Source of the DNA: CAYWMD01 sp964458575
GTDB lineage: Bacteria; Verrucomicrobiota; Verrucomicrobiia; Limisphaerales; JADLHS01
Length of the DNA stretch: 64,000 nt
Assembly: GCA_964458575.1 (NCBI GenBank)
Contig: CAYWMD010000025.1
Coordinates: 1-64,000, forward strand
Reading direction: 5' to 3'
The notes under the pieces are model-generated. The model saw only the letters and a program-made list of their open reading frames with translations, did not search any database and was not told where the DNA came from. This document shows positions 55,397 to 63,612 of this stretch, piece after piece. The position numbers were made by a program, and so were the translations under genes. Numbering within the stretch: position 1 is the stretch's first letter; each line of letters starts with the position of its first letter.

Positions 55397-55447
55397 AGAC
55401 GGCGCTTGTTTAACCACGAATGGACACGAATGAACACGAAAATCTTT
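55349..55447. repeat. Direct repeat copy A: fabG 5' end and upstream sequence
   Basis: 99 bases covering the first 16 codons of fabG and about 50 bases upstream, including ACCACGAATGGACACGAATG. It matches copy B (56190-56288) at about 88 of 99 positions, with identical runs of 31 and 26 bases. The two copies lie 841 bp apart in the same orientation and flank the DUF559 module. Confidence 0.9.
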
Positions 55448-55492
55448 CAGTGATACTCGCCACACGAAAATGCCGTGAGACGTACAACGATT

Positions 55493-55531
55493 CCCCCTCT
55501 CCAAGCGGGAGAGGGCTGGGGTGAGGGAGAA
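55493..55531. repeat. R1 palindromic repeat
   Basis: CCCCCTCTCCAAGCGGGAGA then GGGCTGGGGTGAGGGAGAA, between the fabG 5' end and the DUF559 gene. Confidence 0.9.
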
Positions 55532-55545
55532 CGGCTAGAAAGTTC

Positions 55546-55968
55546 TCATGACTTCCGATCCACTTTTCCACCCACCAAACCCGGCCTGCAATAATCCGGC
55601 ATCGGACGCGGCGCGCGTTCCTGCAACATCCGCCAGATCGTGCCGCGAATCGCTTCCTTGTCTCTCCTCAAATGTGAACTCCAAAACCGGAGCACCTTGA
55701 TGCCTTGCGATTCCAGGAAAGCGTCGCGTTCTGCGTCCGCAATTTGGTGATCTGGCCTGCCGTGCTGAAAACCGTCCACCTCGATGTCCAGTTTTACCTC
55801 AGTGCAGTAGAAATCCAAAATGTGAGGTCCGATTGGATGCTGGCGGCGAAACTTGTAGTCTGCGAAACGATGGTCGCGCAACCACGACCACATCAAACGT
55901 TCGCCCCACGAATCTTCCTTGCGTAGGTTGCGGGCGATGCGCGTTGCTTTGGGAGCTTGTTTCAACAT
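55546..55968 (-). CDS. DUF559 (PD-(D/E)xK-like) endonuclease-type protein
   Basis: 140 residues. The DUF559 pattern is clear: RIARNLRKEDSWGERLMWSW, FADYKFRRQHPIGPHILDFY, VKLDIEVDGFQH and GIKVLRFWSSHL. The fold is Vsr-like/restriction endonuclease-type, with likely catalytic Asp/Glu in DFYCTEVKLDIEVDG. The true start (MLKQAPKATR, 55968) lies downstream of an open extension to 56166 that translates R1 repeat DNA. Biological role of the family is unknown; linkage to repeats is common. Here it is bracketed by R1 repeats and by the duplicated fabG 5' end. Confidence 0.92.
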   Translation of the reverse strand: MLKQAPKATRIARNLRKEDSWGERLMWSWLRDHRFADYKFRRQHPIGPHILDFYCTEVKLDIEVDGFQHGRPDHQIADAERDAFLESQGIKVLRFWSSHLRRDKEAIRGTIWRMLQERAPRPMPDYCRPGLVGGKVDRKS

Positions 55969-55992
55969 CGGCGTCTTGTTGTATTTGTGCGA

Positions 55993-56030
55993 CTCTCCCT
56001 CACCCCAGCCCTCTCCCGCTGGGAGAGGGA
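55993..56030. repeat. R1 palindromic repeat
   Basis: CTCTCCCTCACCCCAGCC then CTCTCCCGCTGGGAGAGGGA. The following 50-60 bases (56031-56089, ACAGCAATCG...GCAAATTCC) recur in diverged form after the next copy (about 56138-56190). Confidence 0.9.
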
Positions 56031-56112
56031 ACAGCAATCGATCGTCTCCTTTTTTGCCAATGACCGTTCGGCAAATTCCAACGCACGATTCTCCAAGAGC
56101 TGGCGAATAATT

Positions 56113-56137
56113 CTCCCTCTCCCTGGGGGAGGGGGGA
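56113..56137. repeat. R1 palindromic repeat, shortened copy
   Basis: CTCCCTCTCCCTGGGGGAGG then GGGGA, a truncated version. The neighbouring GAACAGCAGTCGTCC...GCAAACTCC sequence repeats that after the copy at 55993-56030, so the repeat plus flank was duplicated in tandem. Confidence 0.8.
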
Positions 56138-56189
56138 ACAGCAGTCGTCCTTCTCATTTTGGCCAAGGATCGTCTGCAAACTCCGTCTC

Positions 56190-56236
56190 GCGGCCGGCGC
56201 CGATGACGACGGCGATTTGATTGGCAAGTTGGCTCA
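56190..56236 (-). pseudogene. fabG 5' fragment (about 16 codons)
   Basis: Read on the minus strand it begins MSQLANQIAVVIGAGR, identical to FabG except Ile for Thr12, then loses similarity and runs ETEFADDPWPK to a stop. It is a non-functional relic of the duplication described for 56190-56288. Confidence 0.85.
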
Positions 56237-56288
56237 TAGCTGCGGCTTGTCTAACCACGAATGGACACGAATGAACATGAAATTCTTT
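56190..56288. repeat. Direct repeat copy B: duplicated fabG 5' end and leader
   Basis: Partner of 55349-55447; 11 differences in 99 positions. Beyond position 56190 toward the DUF559 gene the similarity stops abruptly in sequence linked to the R1 repeats, giving a sharp duplication boundary. Confidence 0.9.
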
Positions 56289-56302
56289 TTGGGAACTTCA
56301 CA

Positions 56303-56752
56303 TTACGGAACAACTTTGGACATGCTCACCGAAACGAAATCTTTTTCCTGCAACTTGAAATCGCAAGCAGAGATGCCGCCGTCCTTCTTCGACCAATCCA
56401 GGGAGAATTGATAAATAGAGGTGAGTGGGTTCGGATTGGTTACGGACGGGCGCATGACCGAGACAGTCAACGGACGATAGATTTTCGGGATATTCTTGGC
56501 GCGCTCATCATTTGTAAGTCCGCCCGCTACCGCAACAAGGTCCGCCACTGACATTCCGTTTGTAAATGAATGTGCTCCTGGTGATTTAACCCACGGCCAA
56601 ATAAAGACAGGATGCTCCGGAATGGTTTTGGAATCCTTCGTGGCCAGCGAAACCAATAGCGCATATGGAGCGTTTGTTTGCTCGGCATCAGCTGAAGTAC
56701 AACAAATCAATAACAAGAGCAGACGAGCCAAATAACGCATAAGCCGTTTCAT
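56303..56752 (-). CDS. Small secreted SLBB-like protein
   Basis: 149 residues. The signal peptide ends near CCTSADAEQ. The mature part has the order VFIWPWVKSPGAHSFTNG, MSVADLVAVAGGLTNDERAK, LTVSVMRP, then FKLQEKDFVSVS, which follows the SLBB domain pattern (a V-x-x-P-G-x-Y...AGGLT...GDxVxV). SLBB domains bind polysaccharide in export systems, but here the domain stands alone with no Wza-type partner nearby. The identification is from pattern only. Confidence 0.62.
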   Translation of the reverse strand: MKRLMRYLARLLLLLICCTSADAEQTNAPYALLVSLATKDSKTIPEHPVFIWPWVKSPGAHSFTNGMSVADLVAVAGGLTNDERAKNIPKIYRPLTVSVMRPSVTNPNPLTSIYQFSLDWSKKDGGISACDFKLQEKDFVSVSMSKVVP

Positions 56753-56789
56753 GATGGTTAGACGGATTATTTTGCAGCCAGCCCTCTTC

Positions 56790-56915
56790 TCAGCCGTCTT
56801 TGTTTCCTGCCGACCGTCGCGACAGTACCAACATCACCATGCCGAAGCCGAGCAGCACGATGCTCCAAACGAGGTTAATGTTGATGCCGATGGAAAGACG
56901 ACGGTTGATTTTCAT
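56790..56915 (-). CDS. 41-residue single-helix membrane protein next to a symporter
   Basis: The sequence is MKINRRLSIGINLNLVWSIV, then LLGFGMVMLVLSRRSAGNKD and a final G. A basic start is followed by one hydrophobic helix (residues 14-31) and a basic tail (positive-inside on both ends). It is short, so easily missed. It starts 22 bases after the stop of the symporter gene at 56938, in the same direction, so it is likely co-transcribed. The codon pattern and clean start and stop support a real gene, but there is no homology evidence. Confidence 0.55.
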   Translation of the reverse strand: MKINRRLSIGININLVWSIVLLGFGMVMLVLSRRSAGNKDG

Positions 56916-56937
56916 TAAGTTCCCCGGCTGCGCTTTT

Positions 56938-58866
56938 CTATTTCGCAATCCCAAATGGACTGAAGATGAAATAGAGGATCAACGTGACAACCACCACCGC
57001 GATGCCGGCCAGCTTGGCGCCACTGGAAGTTTCCAAATTCAACCGGGTGTTGGTCTTGAATTCGACCGGTTGCGGCAGCGGCTTGATCGCTGCAATCAGC
57101 CACATGACCACCAGCACGGCGAAGAAGCACACGGCCATGGCGTCGAGGAAGGCGATGTTCGTGTATTCGTCGAGCGCCCAGTAGAGGATCGGGTTCAGGA
57201 TCAATCCTACCACGCCGCAGATGCCCGGTCCGCGCCGGTTCAGGATGCCGAACACGAACACGGCCAGAATTCCCGGCGAGGCGTAGCCCTGGAACTGCTG
57301 GATGTATTTGAAGATCGAGCCGAACTTGTCGAGATTGGGCGCGATCAAGCAACCCAAGAGAGCAAACACGCCCACCGCCACACGACCGGCGAAGACCAGC
57401 CCCTTCTGCGTCGCGTTGCGGTCAATGTAACGGTGATAGATGTCCATCGTGAAAATGGTGGAGGCGGCGTTGAGCACGGCGGCGAGTGAACTGACAATCG
57501 CGCCCATCAAGGCCGCAAGCACGAATCCCACCCAACCGCTGCCGGACGGGAGCAGTTTCTTGATGAGCAGATTCAGCGAGGCGTCGTACTTGTAGTTCAC
57601 GAGAGAATGGACGGTCACACCGGACAGCTTTTCCAACCTGCTGGGGATGGTCACAAACTTCTGCTCGTCCGTGAGCGCGGCTTCGTTCAGGTCGTCCGCT
57701 TTGCCGCCCTTGCTTTTGAGCACGGCCAGATTGTGCGCGTGGATTTGTGCGGCCGGGCCGGGATTGATGCGCGCCCATTGGATGCCCGGCAAAAACGCCT
57801 GGCCGCTTTCGGGTTTGCCGAGATTCGCCTGAAACGCCTGCCATTCCTCAGCGTATTTGCGCGAGCCGATTTCCGCGAGGTCCTTGCTGTACAGGTTGAA
57901 CGCGATGATGCCGGGAATCACGATGACGAACGGGATGATCAGCTTCATCGCGGCGGCGAACACGATGCCTTTCTGGCCTTCCTTCAACGACGACGAGCCG
58001 AGGATGCGTTGCGTGATGTATTGGTTCAGTCCCCAATAGTAAAAGTTCGGAATCCACAGCCCGATGATCAACGCCGTCCACGGAATGTTCTTGTCCCAGC
58101 GCGGCAAATCCATGCGTAGCTTTTCGTGGTTCAAGGCGATGAGTTTTTGGATGCCGCTCGCGCCGTCGGCCACGTCGTGTGGATTGGCGCTGCCCGCGGT
58201 CAGGGCCGCAACCGGTGTCGCGCCCAGTTTGTCCAAGGCGAACCAGACAATCACCGCGCCGCCCAGAACGAGGGCGATGCCTTGCAAAAGATCCGCCCAA
58301 GCCGACGCATTCAGTCCGCCCGCCACGATGTAGGCCGCTGCCATCAAGCCCATGATCCAGCACCAAGTGGTCAGGCTGAAACCGAACGTGCTGTTGCCGG
58401 CGAACAATTCGCTCATGGTCAAGCCGCCTGCGTAGATCACGCCCGTGAGCGACACGCAAATCAGCAATACCATCATCATGAACGCCATGATGGCGCGCGT
58501 GGCGTCGCCGTAGCGGTGTTCGAGAAATTGCGGCATGGTGAAAATGCCGGTCTTGAGGAAGTAGGGCAGGAAGGCAAACGCCACGACGACCAGCGTGATG
58601 GCGGCCATCCATTCGTAACTGGCGATGGACATGCCCAGGTAATCCGCCGCTGAACCGGACATGCCCACGAATTGTTCCGAGGAAATGTTGGCGGCGATGA
58701 GCGACACGCCGATGAGCCACCACTTCAAGCCGCGACCCGCGAGGAAGTACGATTCGGTGTCTTTGCCCTCGCCTTTGCTTTTGATGAGGCCCACCGAAAT
58801 GACGGCCAGCACGAACACCACGAAGATGGCGAGGTCGAGGGGAAAGATTTTGAATGTATCGGTCAT
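56938..58866 (-). CDS. Sodium/solute symporter (SSS family)
   Basis: 642 residues with 13 or 14 predicted transmembrane segments. SSS features include YFLAGRGLKWWLIGVSLIAA, ISSEQFVGMSGSAADYLGMS near the N-terminus (sodium-site region), RYGDATRAIMAFMMM, GGLNASAWADLLQG and, later, LAAVLNAASTIFTMDIYHRY. The length is above the usual 500-550; a hydrophilic insertion lies at about residues 310-410 (between LYSKDLAEIGSRKYAEE and KLSGVTVHSL). The substrate is probably a sugar, given the neighbours (aldose epimerase, oxidoreductase, sulfatase). Confidence 0.92.
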   Translation of the reverse strand: MTDTFKIFPLDLAIFVVFVLAVISVGLIKSKGEGKDTESYFLAGRGLKWWLIGVSLIAANISSEQFVGMSGSAADYLGMSIASYEWMAAITLVVVAFAFLPYFLKTGIFTMPQFLEHRYGDATRAIMAFMMMVLLICVSLTGVIYAGGLTMSELFAGNSTFGFSLTTWCWIMGLMAAAYIVAGGLNASAWADLLQGIALVLGGAVIVWFALDKLGATPVAALTAGSANPHDVADGASGIQKLIALNHEKLRMDLPRWDKNIPWTALIIGLWIPNFYYWGLNQYITQRILGSSSLKEGQKGIVFAAAMKLIIPFVIVIPGIIAFNLYSKDLAEIGSRKYAEEWQAFQANLGKPESGQAFLPGIQWARINPGPAAQIHAHNLAVLKSKGGKADDLNEAALTDEQKFVTIPSRLEKLSGVTVHSLVNYKYDASLNLLIKKLLPSGSGWVGFVLAALMGAIVSSLAAVLNAASTIFTMDIYHRYIDRNATQKGLVFAGRVAVGVFALLGCLIAPNLDKFGSIFKYIQQFQGYASPGILAVFVFGILNRRGPGICGVVGLILNPILYWALDEYTNIAFLDAMAVCFFAVLVVMWLIAAIKPLPQPVEFKTNTRLNLETSSGAKLAGIAVVVVTLILYFIFSPFGIAK

Positions 58867-59025
58867 AGATTGCCGGGGTCGGTTGTCACGGTTTGTCGCG
58901 CTGAGTTACAACGAAACGGATTAACCATCGGCGATTTATTATCAGGCCGCGCGCCGGTTGTCCGCTAAATTTTGGCGGCGATGACCGGGACACAAAGGAT
59001 TCGCCCCACAAGTCAATTTGGCATC

Positions 59026-60732
59026 TCAATCAAGCCAGAAGCTGAAATAGAGATACAGCGCGACCGTCGCGGCGAGGATCATCCCCACCATGAGCTTGTT
59101 CCACCCATCCCAACTCGCGCGGATTTCCGCGGCGGCTTCCTGGTGGATGGAACCGTAAGTCAGTCCGCGGATTTTTTCCTCCGGCGGCGGCGCCGTCAGC
59201 AGCGACGCCACAACAATGATGAACGCGCTCGCGGCGAACAAGACACCCGTGGCATAAAGGAAATTGAAATTGCCAATGGCCGCAAGGAGTTCGGGCGTTT
59301 CATATTTTCCCTTCCCATAAAAGGCCTGGATGGTCAGCTTGGCCATGCCGAGTAGGAATCCACCGGCCAGGCCCCAGGTCGCGCCTGTCGCATTGATTCG
59401 TTTCCAAAACAGGCCGAGAAAGAAAAGGGCGGTGATGGGCGGTGCGAGATAACCCTGGACGCTTTGCAGGTATTGATACAGCCCGCCACCGGAAATTTTC
59501 GCCATGACCGGAATCCAAATCATTCCCAGCAACACGACCGTCGCGGTGGCGACGCGGCCGACGTAAAGCAAATGTCTTTCGGATTTTCCGGGGCGCAGCT
59601 TTTCGTAAATGTCCACCGTGAAGAGCGACGCGCTGGAGTTGAACAACGAGGCCAGCGAACTCATCAATGCCGCGAGCAGACAGGCCACGATCAGTCCGCG
59701 AATGCCCGGCGGCAACAGCAGTTTGACCAGCGTGGGAAACACCTGGTCGCCGGCGATGCCTGTGCCATCAGCCTTGATCGGCAACTGAATGAATCCCTTC
59801 TGATGCAATGCCCAGCCGATGAGGCCCGGAACGAGAAAAATCAGGACGGGCCAGATTTTCAGCACGCCGCCGAACAACGCGCCGCGTCGCGCGGTGGTGA
59901 GGTCCTTGGCCGAAAGCGTGCGCTGCACGATGTATTGGTCCGTGCACCAATACCACAGGCCGACGATGGGCGAAGCGATCAAGATGCCCAGCCACGGAAA
60001 ACCTTCGGGATCAAACGGACTGCCGAGCGGACGCCACAAGGCGAAGTTCGCAGCGTTGGCCTTGCAGGACGCGACCAGTTCGTTCCAGCCGGCCAGCACG
60101 CCCTGACCATTACTCAGCCGGGCGAGCCCCAACGCGGTAATCACAAACGAGCCGAACAAAATGATCACGGCCTGCGGCGTGGCGGTGTTCATGATCGCTC
60201 GCATCCCGCCGAACACCGTGTAAACCCCCGTCACGATGACGGTGAAAAACGCCCCGACCCAAAACGCGTTCTGCGGCGAGCCAAACGTATCCGGCAACAG
60301 CGCCTGGAAAACGACCGCCCCGGCGTAAACCGTCACGCTGACTTTCGTGAACACGTAAGCCACCAGGGAAACGCAGGACAAAATCAGGCGAGCCCGGGCG
60401 TTGAAGCGTCGTTCCAGGAACTCCGGAATCGTCTGCACTCCGGTCTTGTAATAGAACGGCACGAACAAGCCGGCGAGCACGATGAGAATCCACGCATGCA
60501 ATTCCCAATGCCCCATCGCCATGCCCGTGACCGCGCCCTGGCCCGCCAGTCCGACGATGTGTTCCGAGCCGATGTTCGAGGTGAAAATCGAAGCGCCGAT
60601 GACCAGCCAGCCCGCGTTTCGGCCGGCGAGAAAATAATCCACGCTGTCCTTCTGATGCCGCCCGTACCACCACGCGATTCCTCCGATGAGGACGAAGTAG
60701 AGGCCGATGACAATCCAGTCGAGCCAGTGCAT
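59026..60732 (-). CDS. Sodium/solute symporter (SSS family), second copy
   Basis: 568 residues with about 14 transmembrane segments. It shares SSS motifs with the first symporter: YFLAGRNAGWLVIGASIFTS, NIGSEHIVGLAGQGAVTGMA, RARLILSCVSLVAYVF, LASLFNSSASLFTVDIYEKL. It diverges elsewhere, so it is not a recent duplicate. The start MHWLDWIVIGLYFVL is at the normal position before the first helix. It lies between the first symporter and the epimerase gene, both on the same strand. Confidence 0.94.
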   Translation of the reverse strand: MHWLDWIVIGLYFVLIGGIAWWYGRHQKDSVDYFLAGRNAGWLVIGASIFTSNIGSEHIVGLAGQGAVTGMAMGHWELHAWILIVLAGLFVPFYYKTGVQTIPEFLERRFNARARLILSCVSLVAYVFTKVSVTVYAGAVVFQALLPDTFGSPQNAFWVGAFFTVIVTGVYTVFGGMRAIMNTATPQAVIILFGSFVITALGLARLSNGQGVLAGWNELVASCKANAANFALWRPLGSPFDPEGFPWLGILIASPIVGLWYWCTDQYIVQRTLSAKDLTTARRGALFGGVLKIWPVLIFLVPGLIGWALHQKGFIQLPIKADGTGIAGDQVFPTLVKLLLPPGIRGLIVACLLAALMSSLASLFNSSASLFTVDIYEKLRPGKSERHLLYVGRVATATVVLLGMIWIPVMAKISGGGLYQYLQSVQGYLAPPITALFFLGLFWKRINATGATWGLAGGFLLGMAKLTIQAFYGKGKYETPELLAAIGNFNFLYATGVLFAASAFIIVVASLLTAPPPEEKIRGLTYGSIHQEAAAEIRASWDGWNKLMVGMILAATVALYLYFSFWLD

Positions 60733-60746
60733 GGGCGTTTACTCCA

Positions 60747-60880
60747 GCGTAGGACAGGCGTCGCGCCTGTCTCCATGTTTGATGAATTCACTCATCGCTT
60801 GGTTCGATTGCTGACAACGCCGATTCGATCAACGCAAAAAATCCGGGCCATCAGAGACAGGCGCGACGCCTGTCCTACGC
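60747..60880. repeat. Palindromic doublet of family R4
   Basis: Arms beginning GCGTAGGACAGGCGTCGCGC on the left are perfect 27-base inverted copies (60747-60773 and 60854-60880) around an 80-base spacer. Each arm contains ACAGGCG-TCG-CGCCTGT, itself a small palindrome. It lies between the symporter and the aldose epimerase gene. Confidence 0.93.
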
Positions 60881-60886
60881 GGTTTG

Positions 60887-62038
60887 TTACCGCGTGCTGA
60901 ATTTGTAAATGATCGTGTTCTTGTACGTCTGCCCCGGCTTCAATACGACCGACGGAAAGTCCGGTTGATTCGGTGAATCGGGGAAGTGCTGCGGCTCCAT
61001 ACAAAAGCCATTGCGGTATTTGTAAACCCAGCCGCCTTTGCCCGTGATCGAGCCGTCGAGGAAGTTGCCGCCGTAAAATTGCAGCCCGGGTTCAGTGGAC
61101 CAGACCTCCATCACGCGGCCGGTTTCCGGTTCATAGACGGTGGCCTGCAACGCCAGTTTGCCGGGTTGCTTGTTGATCACCCAGTTGTGGTCGTAACCCC
61201 CGCCATACTTGATCTGCTGGTCGTTGGCATTGACCCGCGCGCCGATGGGCGTGGGCTGGCGAAAATCAAACGGCGTTCCATCCACCGGCTGGAGTTCCCC
61301 GGTCGGAATCAACGTGCTGTCCACGGGGGTGAAAGTGTCGGCATTGATCTGGACGACGTGGCCCAGGTTGTCACCGTGGCCACGCAGGTTGAAGTAGGAA
61401 TGATGCGTGAGATTGATGACGGTGTCCTTGTCGGTGGTGGCGGTGAAATCGAGCCGGAGGGCGTTGTCCGCCGTCAAAGTGTAAACCGCCGTGACGCTGA
61501 GGGTGCCGGGATAACCTTCCTCGCCGTCCTGGCTGACGTAGTGAAGTTCAAGCATCGGACCTTGCCGGCCCATGATGGGCTTTGCGTCCCATACCACCTT
61601 GTCAAAACCCTTGATCCCGCCATGCAGCGCGTTCGGGTAATTGTTGGTTGCGAGGGTGTAGGTTCTGCCGTTGAGGGTGAACTTGCCCTTCGCGATGCGG
61701 TTGCCATACCGCCCGACCAGGCAGCCAAAGTAGGGACTGCTCTTGAGATAGCCGTCCAGGTTGTCGTAGCCCAGCACCACGTCGCCAAGCCGGCCGTTTT
61801 TGTCCGGGACACGGAGCGAAAGCACGATGCCGCCGTAATTACAAATACGCGCCTCCATGCCGTTGCCGTTGTTCAGGGTGAAAACCTCCACGGGCGTGCC
61901 ATCGGGTGTTTTGCCGAAGGGTGATCTGGTGATGCAGGGATCACCGGTGGGCGTCGCGCAGCCCGCGAGCAAAACAGCCGCCAGGCCTGCGAAGGAGAGG
62001 AAGGTCCAGATCTGGAAGTGGTTCATGGTCGAATTCAT
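60887..62038 (-). CDS. galM: Lipoprotein aldose 1-epimerase (mutarotase)
   Basis: 383 residues; export as lipoprotein via lipobox LLAGC near residue 25, so it acts in the periplasm or on the outer membrane. The GalM fold signatures are YGGIVLSLRVPDKNG, FGCLVGRYGNRIAKGKF, NALHGGIKGFDK (catalytic His), INLTHHSYFNLRGHG (His) and STEPGLQFYGGNFLDGS (catalytic Glu). It interconverts alpha and beta anomers of aldoses. Upstream starts (62089) precede the signal; 62038 (MNSTMNHF) or 62026 (MNHF) are favoured. It sits beside symporter genes, suggesting extracytoplasmic sugar preparation. Confidence 0.93.
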   Translation of the reverse strand: MNSTMNHFQIWTFLSFAGLAAVLLAGCATPTGDPCITRSPFGKTPDGTPVEVFTLNNGNGMEARICNYGGIVLSLRVPDKNGRLGDVVLGYDNLDGYLKSSPYFGCLVGRYGNRIAKGKFTLNGRTYTLATNNYPNALHGGIKGFDKVVWDAKPIMGRQGPMLELHYVSQDGEEGYPGTLSVTAVYTLTADNALRLDFTATTDKDTVINLTHHSYFNLRGHGDNLGHVVQINADTFTPVDSTLIPTGELQPVDGTPFDFRQPTPIGARVNANDQQIKYGGGYDHNWVINKQPGKLALQATVYEPETGRVMEVWSTEPGLQFYGGNFLDGSITGKGGWVYKYRNGFCMEPQHFPDSPNQPDFPSVVLKPGQTYKNTIIYKFSTR

Positions 62039-62156
62039 TTTTGATTTCACGTTGTCGGTAAAGGCGGGTTGTTCCAACCGCGCCCCCATTATGGCGCATC
62101 GCGAATTTTAGAAAAGCATTGTTTCTCGCGGATCGAACCGGCTGATCTGCACGATG

Positions 62157-62262
62157 GGCGCGCGGCACTCCGGGCCGCAGCCTGTCCGCTTTGTAAGTCC
62201 CGTTGGAAAATTCGGCCAACATACGATACTCGAACGCGCTGCGGCCCGGAGTGCCGCGCGCC
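62157..62262. repeat. Palindromic doublet of family R3, copy 2
   Basis: The same 25-base arm as at 45879-45992 occurs twice in inverted orientation (62157-62181 and 62238-62262) with a 56-base spacer unlike the first copy's. It separates the divergent epimerase and oxidoreductase genes. Confidence 0.92.
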
Positions 62263-62328
62263 GGAAATTCATTGCCTCCCACCGTCCGGCGGTTGCAAAC
62301 TAACCCAACCGATACACTCGAACCAGTC

Positions 62329-63603
62329 ATGGAACGCACCATCAAAATCGCCCTCGTCGGCGCGGGAATGTTCGGCGGTGACGTGCATTTGCGCGCCTAC
62401 GCCGACCTGCAACGCTTTGGCATCGCCGGCCAGCTGGCGCGCCTTGGTTTCGATAAGTTTGCGCGTGAACTTGCGCCCGTGAAATTTGATCTGGTGGCCG
62501 TGGCCACGCGTTCAGATAAGTCCGCCAAACGGTCCGCCACCGCGTTCAAGCAGTGGACCGGTCATTCGCCGAAAAAATACTCCGGAGCGACGCCGTGGGT
62601 TCAAATCCTGCGGGACATTGCCGACCTCGACGTGCTGGCCGTCGCCACGCCCGACCATTTGCATACGCAACCGATTCTCGCCGCGCTGACCAAGGGCATT
62701 CACGTCATCACCGAGAAACCCATGTGCCTCGACATTTCCGAGGCCGACCGGATCATCGCGCTTGCGCGGAAAAAACGGTGCGTGGTGGCGGTGGACATGC
62801 ACAAGCGCTACGACCCGGATCATCTGCGGATTCGCGATGACATCCAGAAGCGCATTGGCGCGCCGCTTTACGGCACGGCGTATCTCGAAGAGCCGCTCCA
62901 GGTTTCGACCAGCACGTTCAAATGGGTCGAGCGAAGTGATCCGTTCAGCTACGTCGGGCCGCATTGGGTGGATTTGACTTATCACTACTACCACAGCAAG
63001 CCCGTTTCGCTCACGGCCGTCGGCCAGAAAAAGCGCCTCGTGCGCGATGGCATCAATGCCTACGACGCCGTGCAGGTGCGGGTGGATTTCGCCAACGGCA
63101 TGAGCATCAACTTCCACAACAACTGGATCACGCCGCCGGACTTTGAAGGCCCGGTGAACCAGGGCCACGAAATCGTCGGCGCGGACGGCAAGGTGGAAAG
63201 CGACCAGCAATACCGCGGTTTCCGGTGGTGGAACCAGGGCGGTGGCTCGCGCACGTCCAACAACCATTTTACCCGCGACGTGAAACGCCCGGAAGGTTCA
63301 TCGGCCTATGTGGGTTACGGAGTGGACAGTCTCACGGCGGGTTTGGTGGCGGTCTGCCGGATGAAGTTCCGGAACGAAACCCGCGAAGCGGTGGCGGGAA
63401 TTTATCCCACGGCGGAAGATGCCCGCATCGTGGTTGCGATCATTCACGCCGCCCGCATCGTGCGTGATTTGAATTTCAAATACCTTCGCGCCGGCAAAGG
63501 CGCGCTGGTCACCGCGCGCTTTGGCAAGGACGGCATCACCATCGTTGACCCCAATCAACGAGGCGCGAAAGTTTTTCGGCGAATCTACCAGCGCCCCCTG
63601 TAA
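62329..63603 (+). CDS. Gfo/Idh/MocA-family oxidoreductase
   Basis: 424 residues. Rossmann nucleotide-binding fold at the N-terminus (IKIALVGAGMFGGDVHLRAY, residues 5-24), VLAVATPDHLHTQPILAAL, ITEKPMCLD with the conserved Lys (about residue 130), and VAVDMHKRYDPDH. The C-terminal alpha/beta domain contains YVGPHWVDLTYHYYHSKPVS with a His often catalytic. NAD(P)-dependent oxidation or reduction of sugars or inositols; the substrate is unknown. Start at 62329 follows the R3 doublet. The sulfatase gene starts 9 bases after the stop, suggesting an operon. Confidence 0.92.
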   Translation: MERTIKIALVGAGMFGGDVHLRAYADLQRFGIAGQLARLGFDKFARELAPVKFDLVAVATRSDKSAKRSATAFKQWTGHSPKKYSGATPWVQILRDIADLDVLAVATPDHLHTQPILAALTKGIHVITEKPMCLDISEADRIIALARKKRCVVAVDMHKRYDPDHLRIRDDIQKRIGAPLYGTAYLEEPLQVSTSTFKWVERSDPFSYVGPHWVDLTYHYYHSKPVSLTAVGQKKRLVRDGINAYDAVQVRVDFANGMSINFHNNWITPPDFEGPVNQGHEIVGADGKVESDQQYRGFRWWNQGGGSRTSNNHFTRDVKRPEGSSAYVGYGVDSLTAGLVAVCRMKFRNETREAVAGIYPTAEDARIVVAIIHAARIVRDLNFKYLRAGKGALVTARFGKDGITIVDPNQRGAKVFRRIYQRPL

Positions 63604-63612
63604 ATCGCATTT

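Noticed and set aside
59464..60900. A 478-codon plus-strand frame opposite the second symporter
   Set aside because: Antisense shadow; the minus strand has an intact transporter with family motifs.
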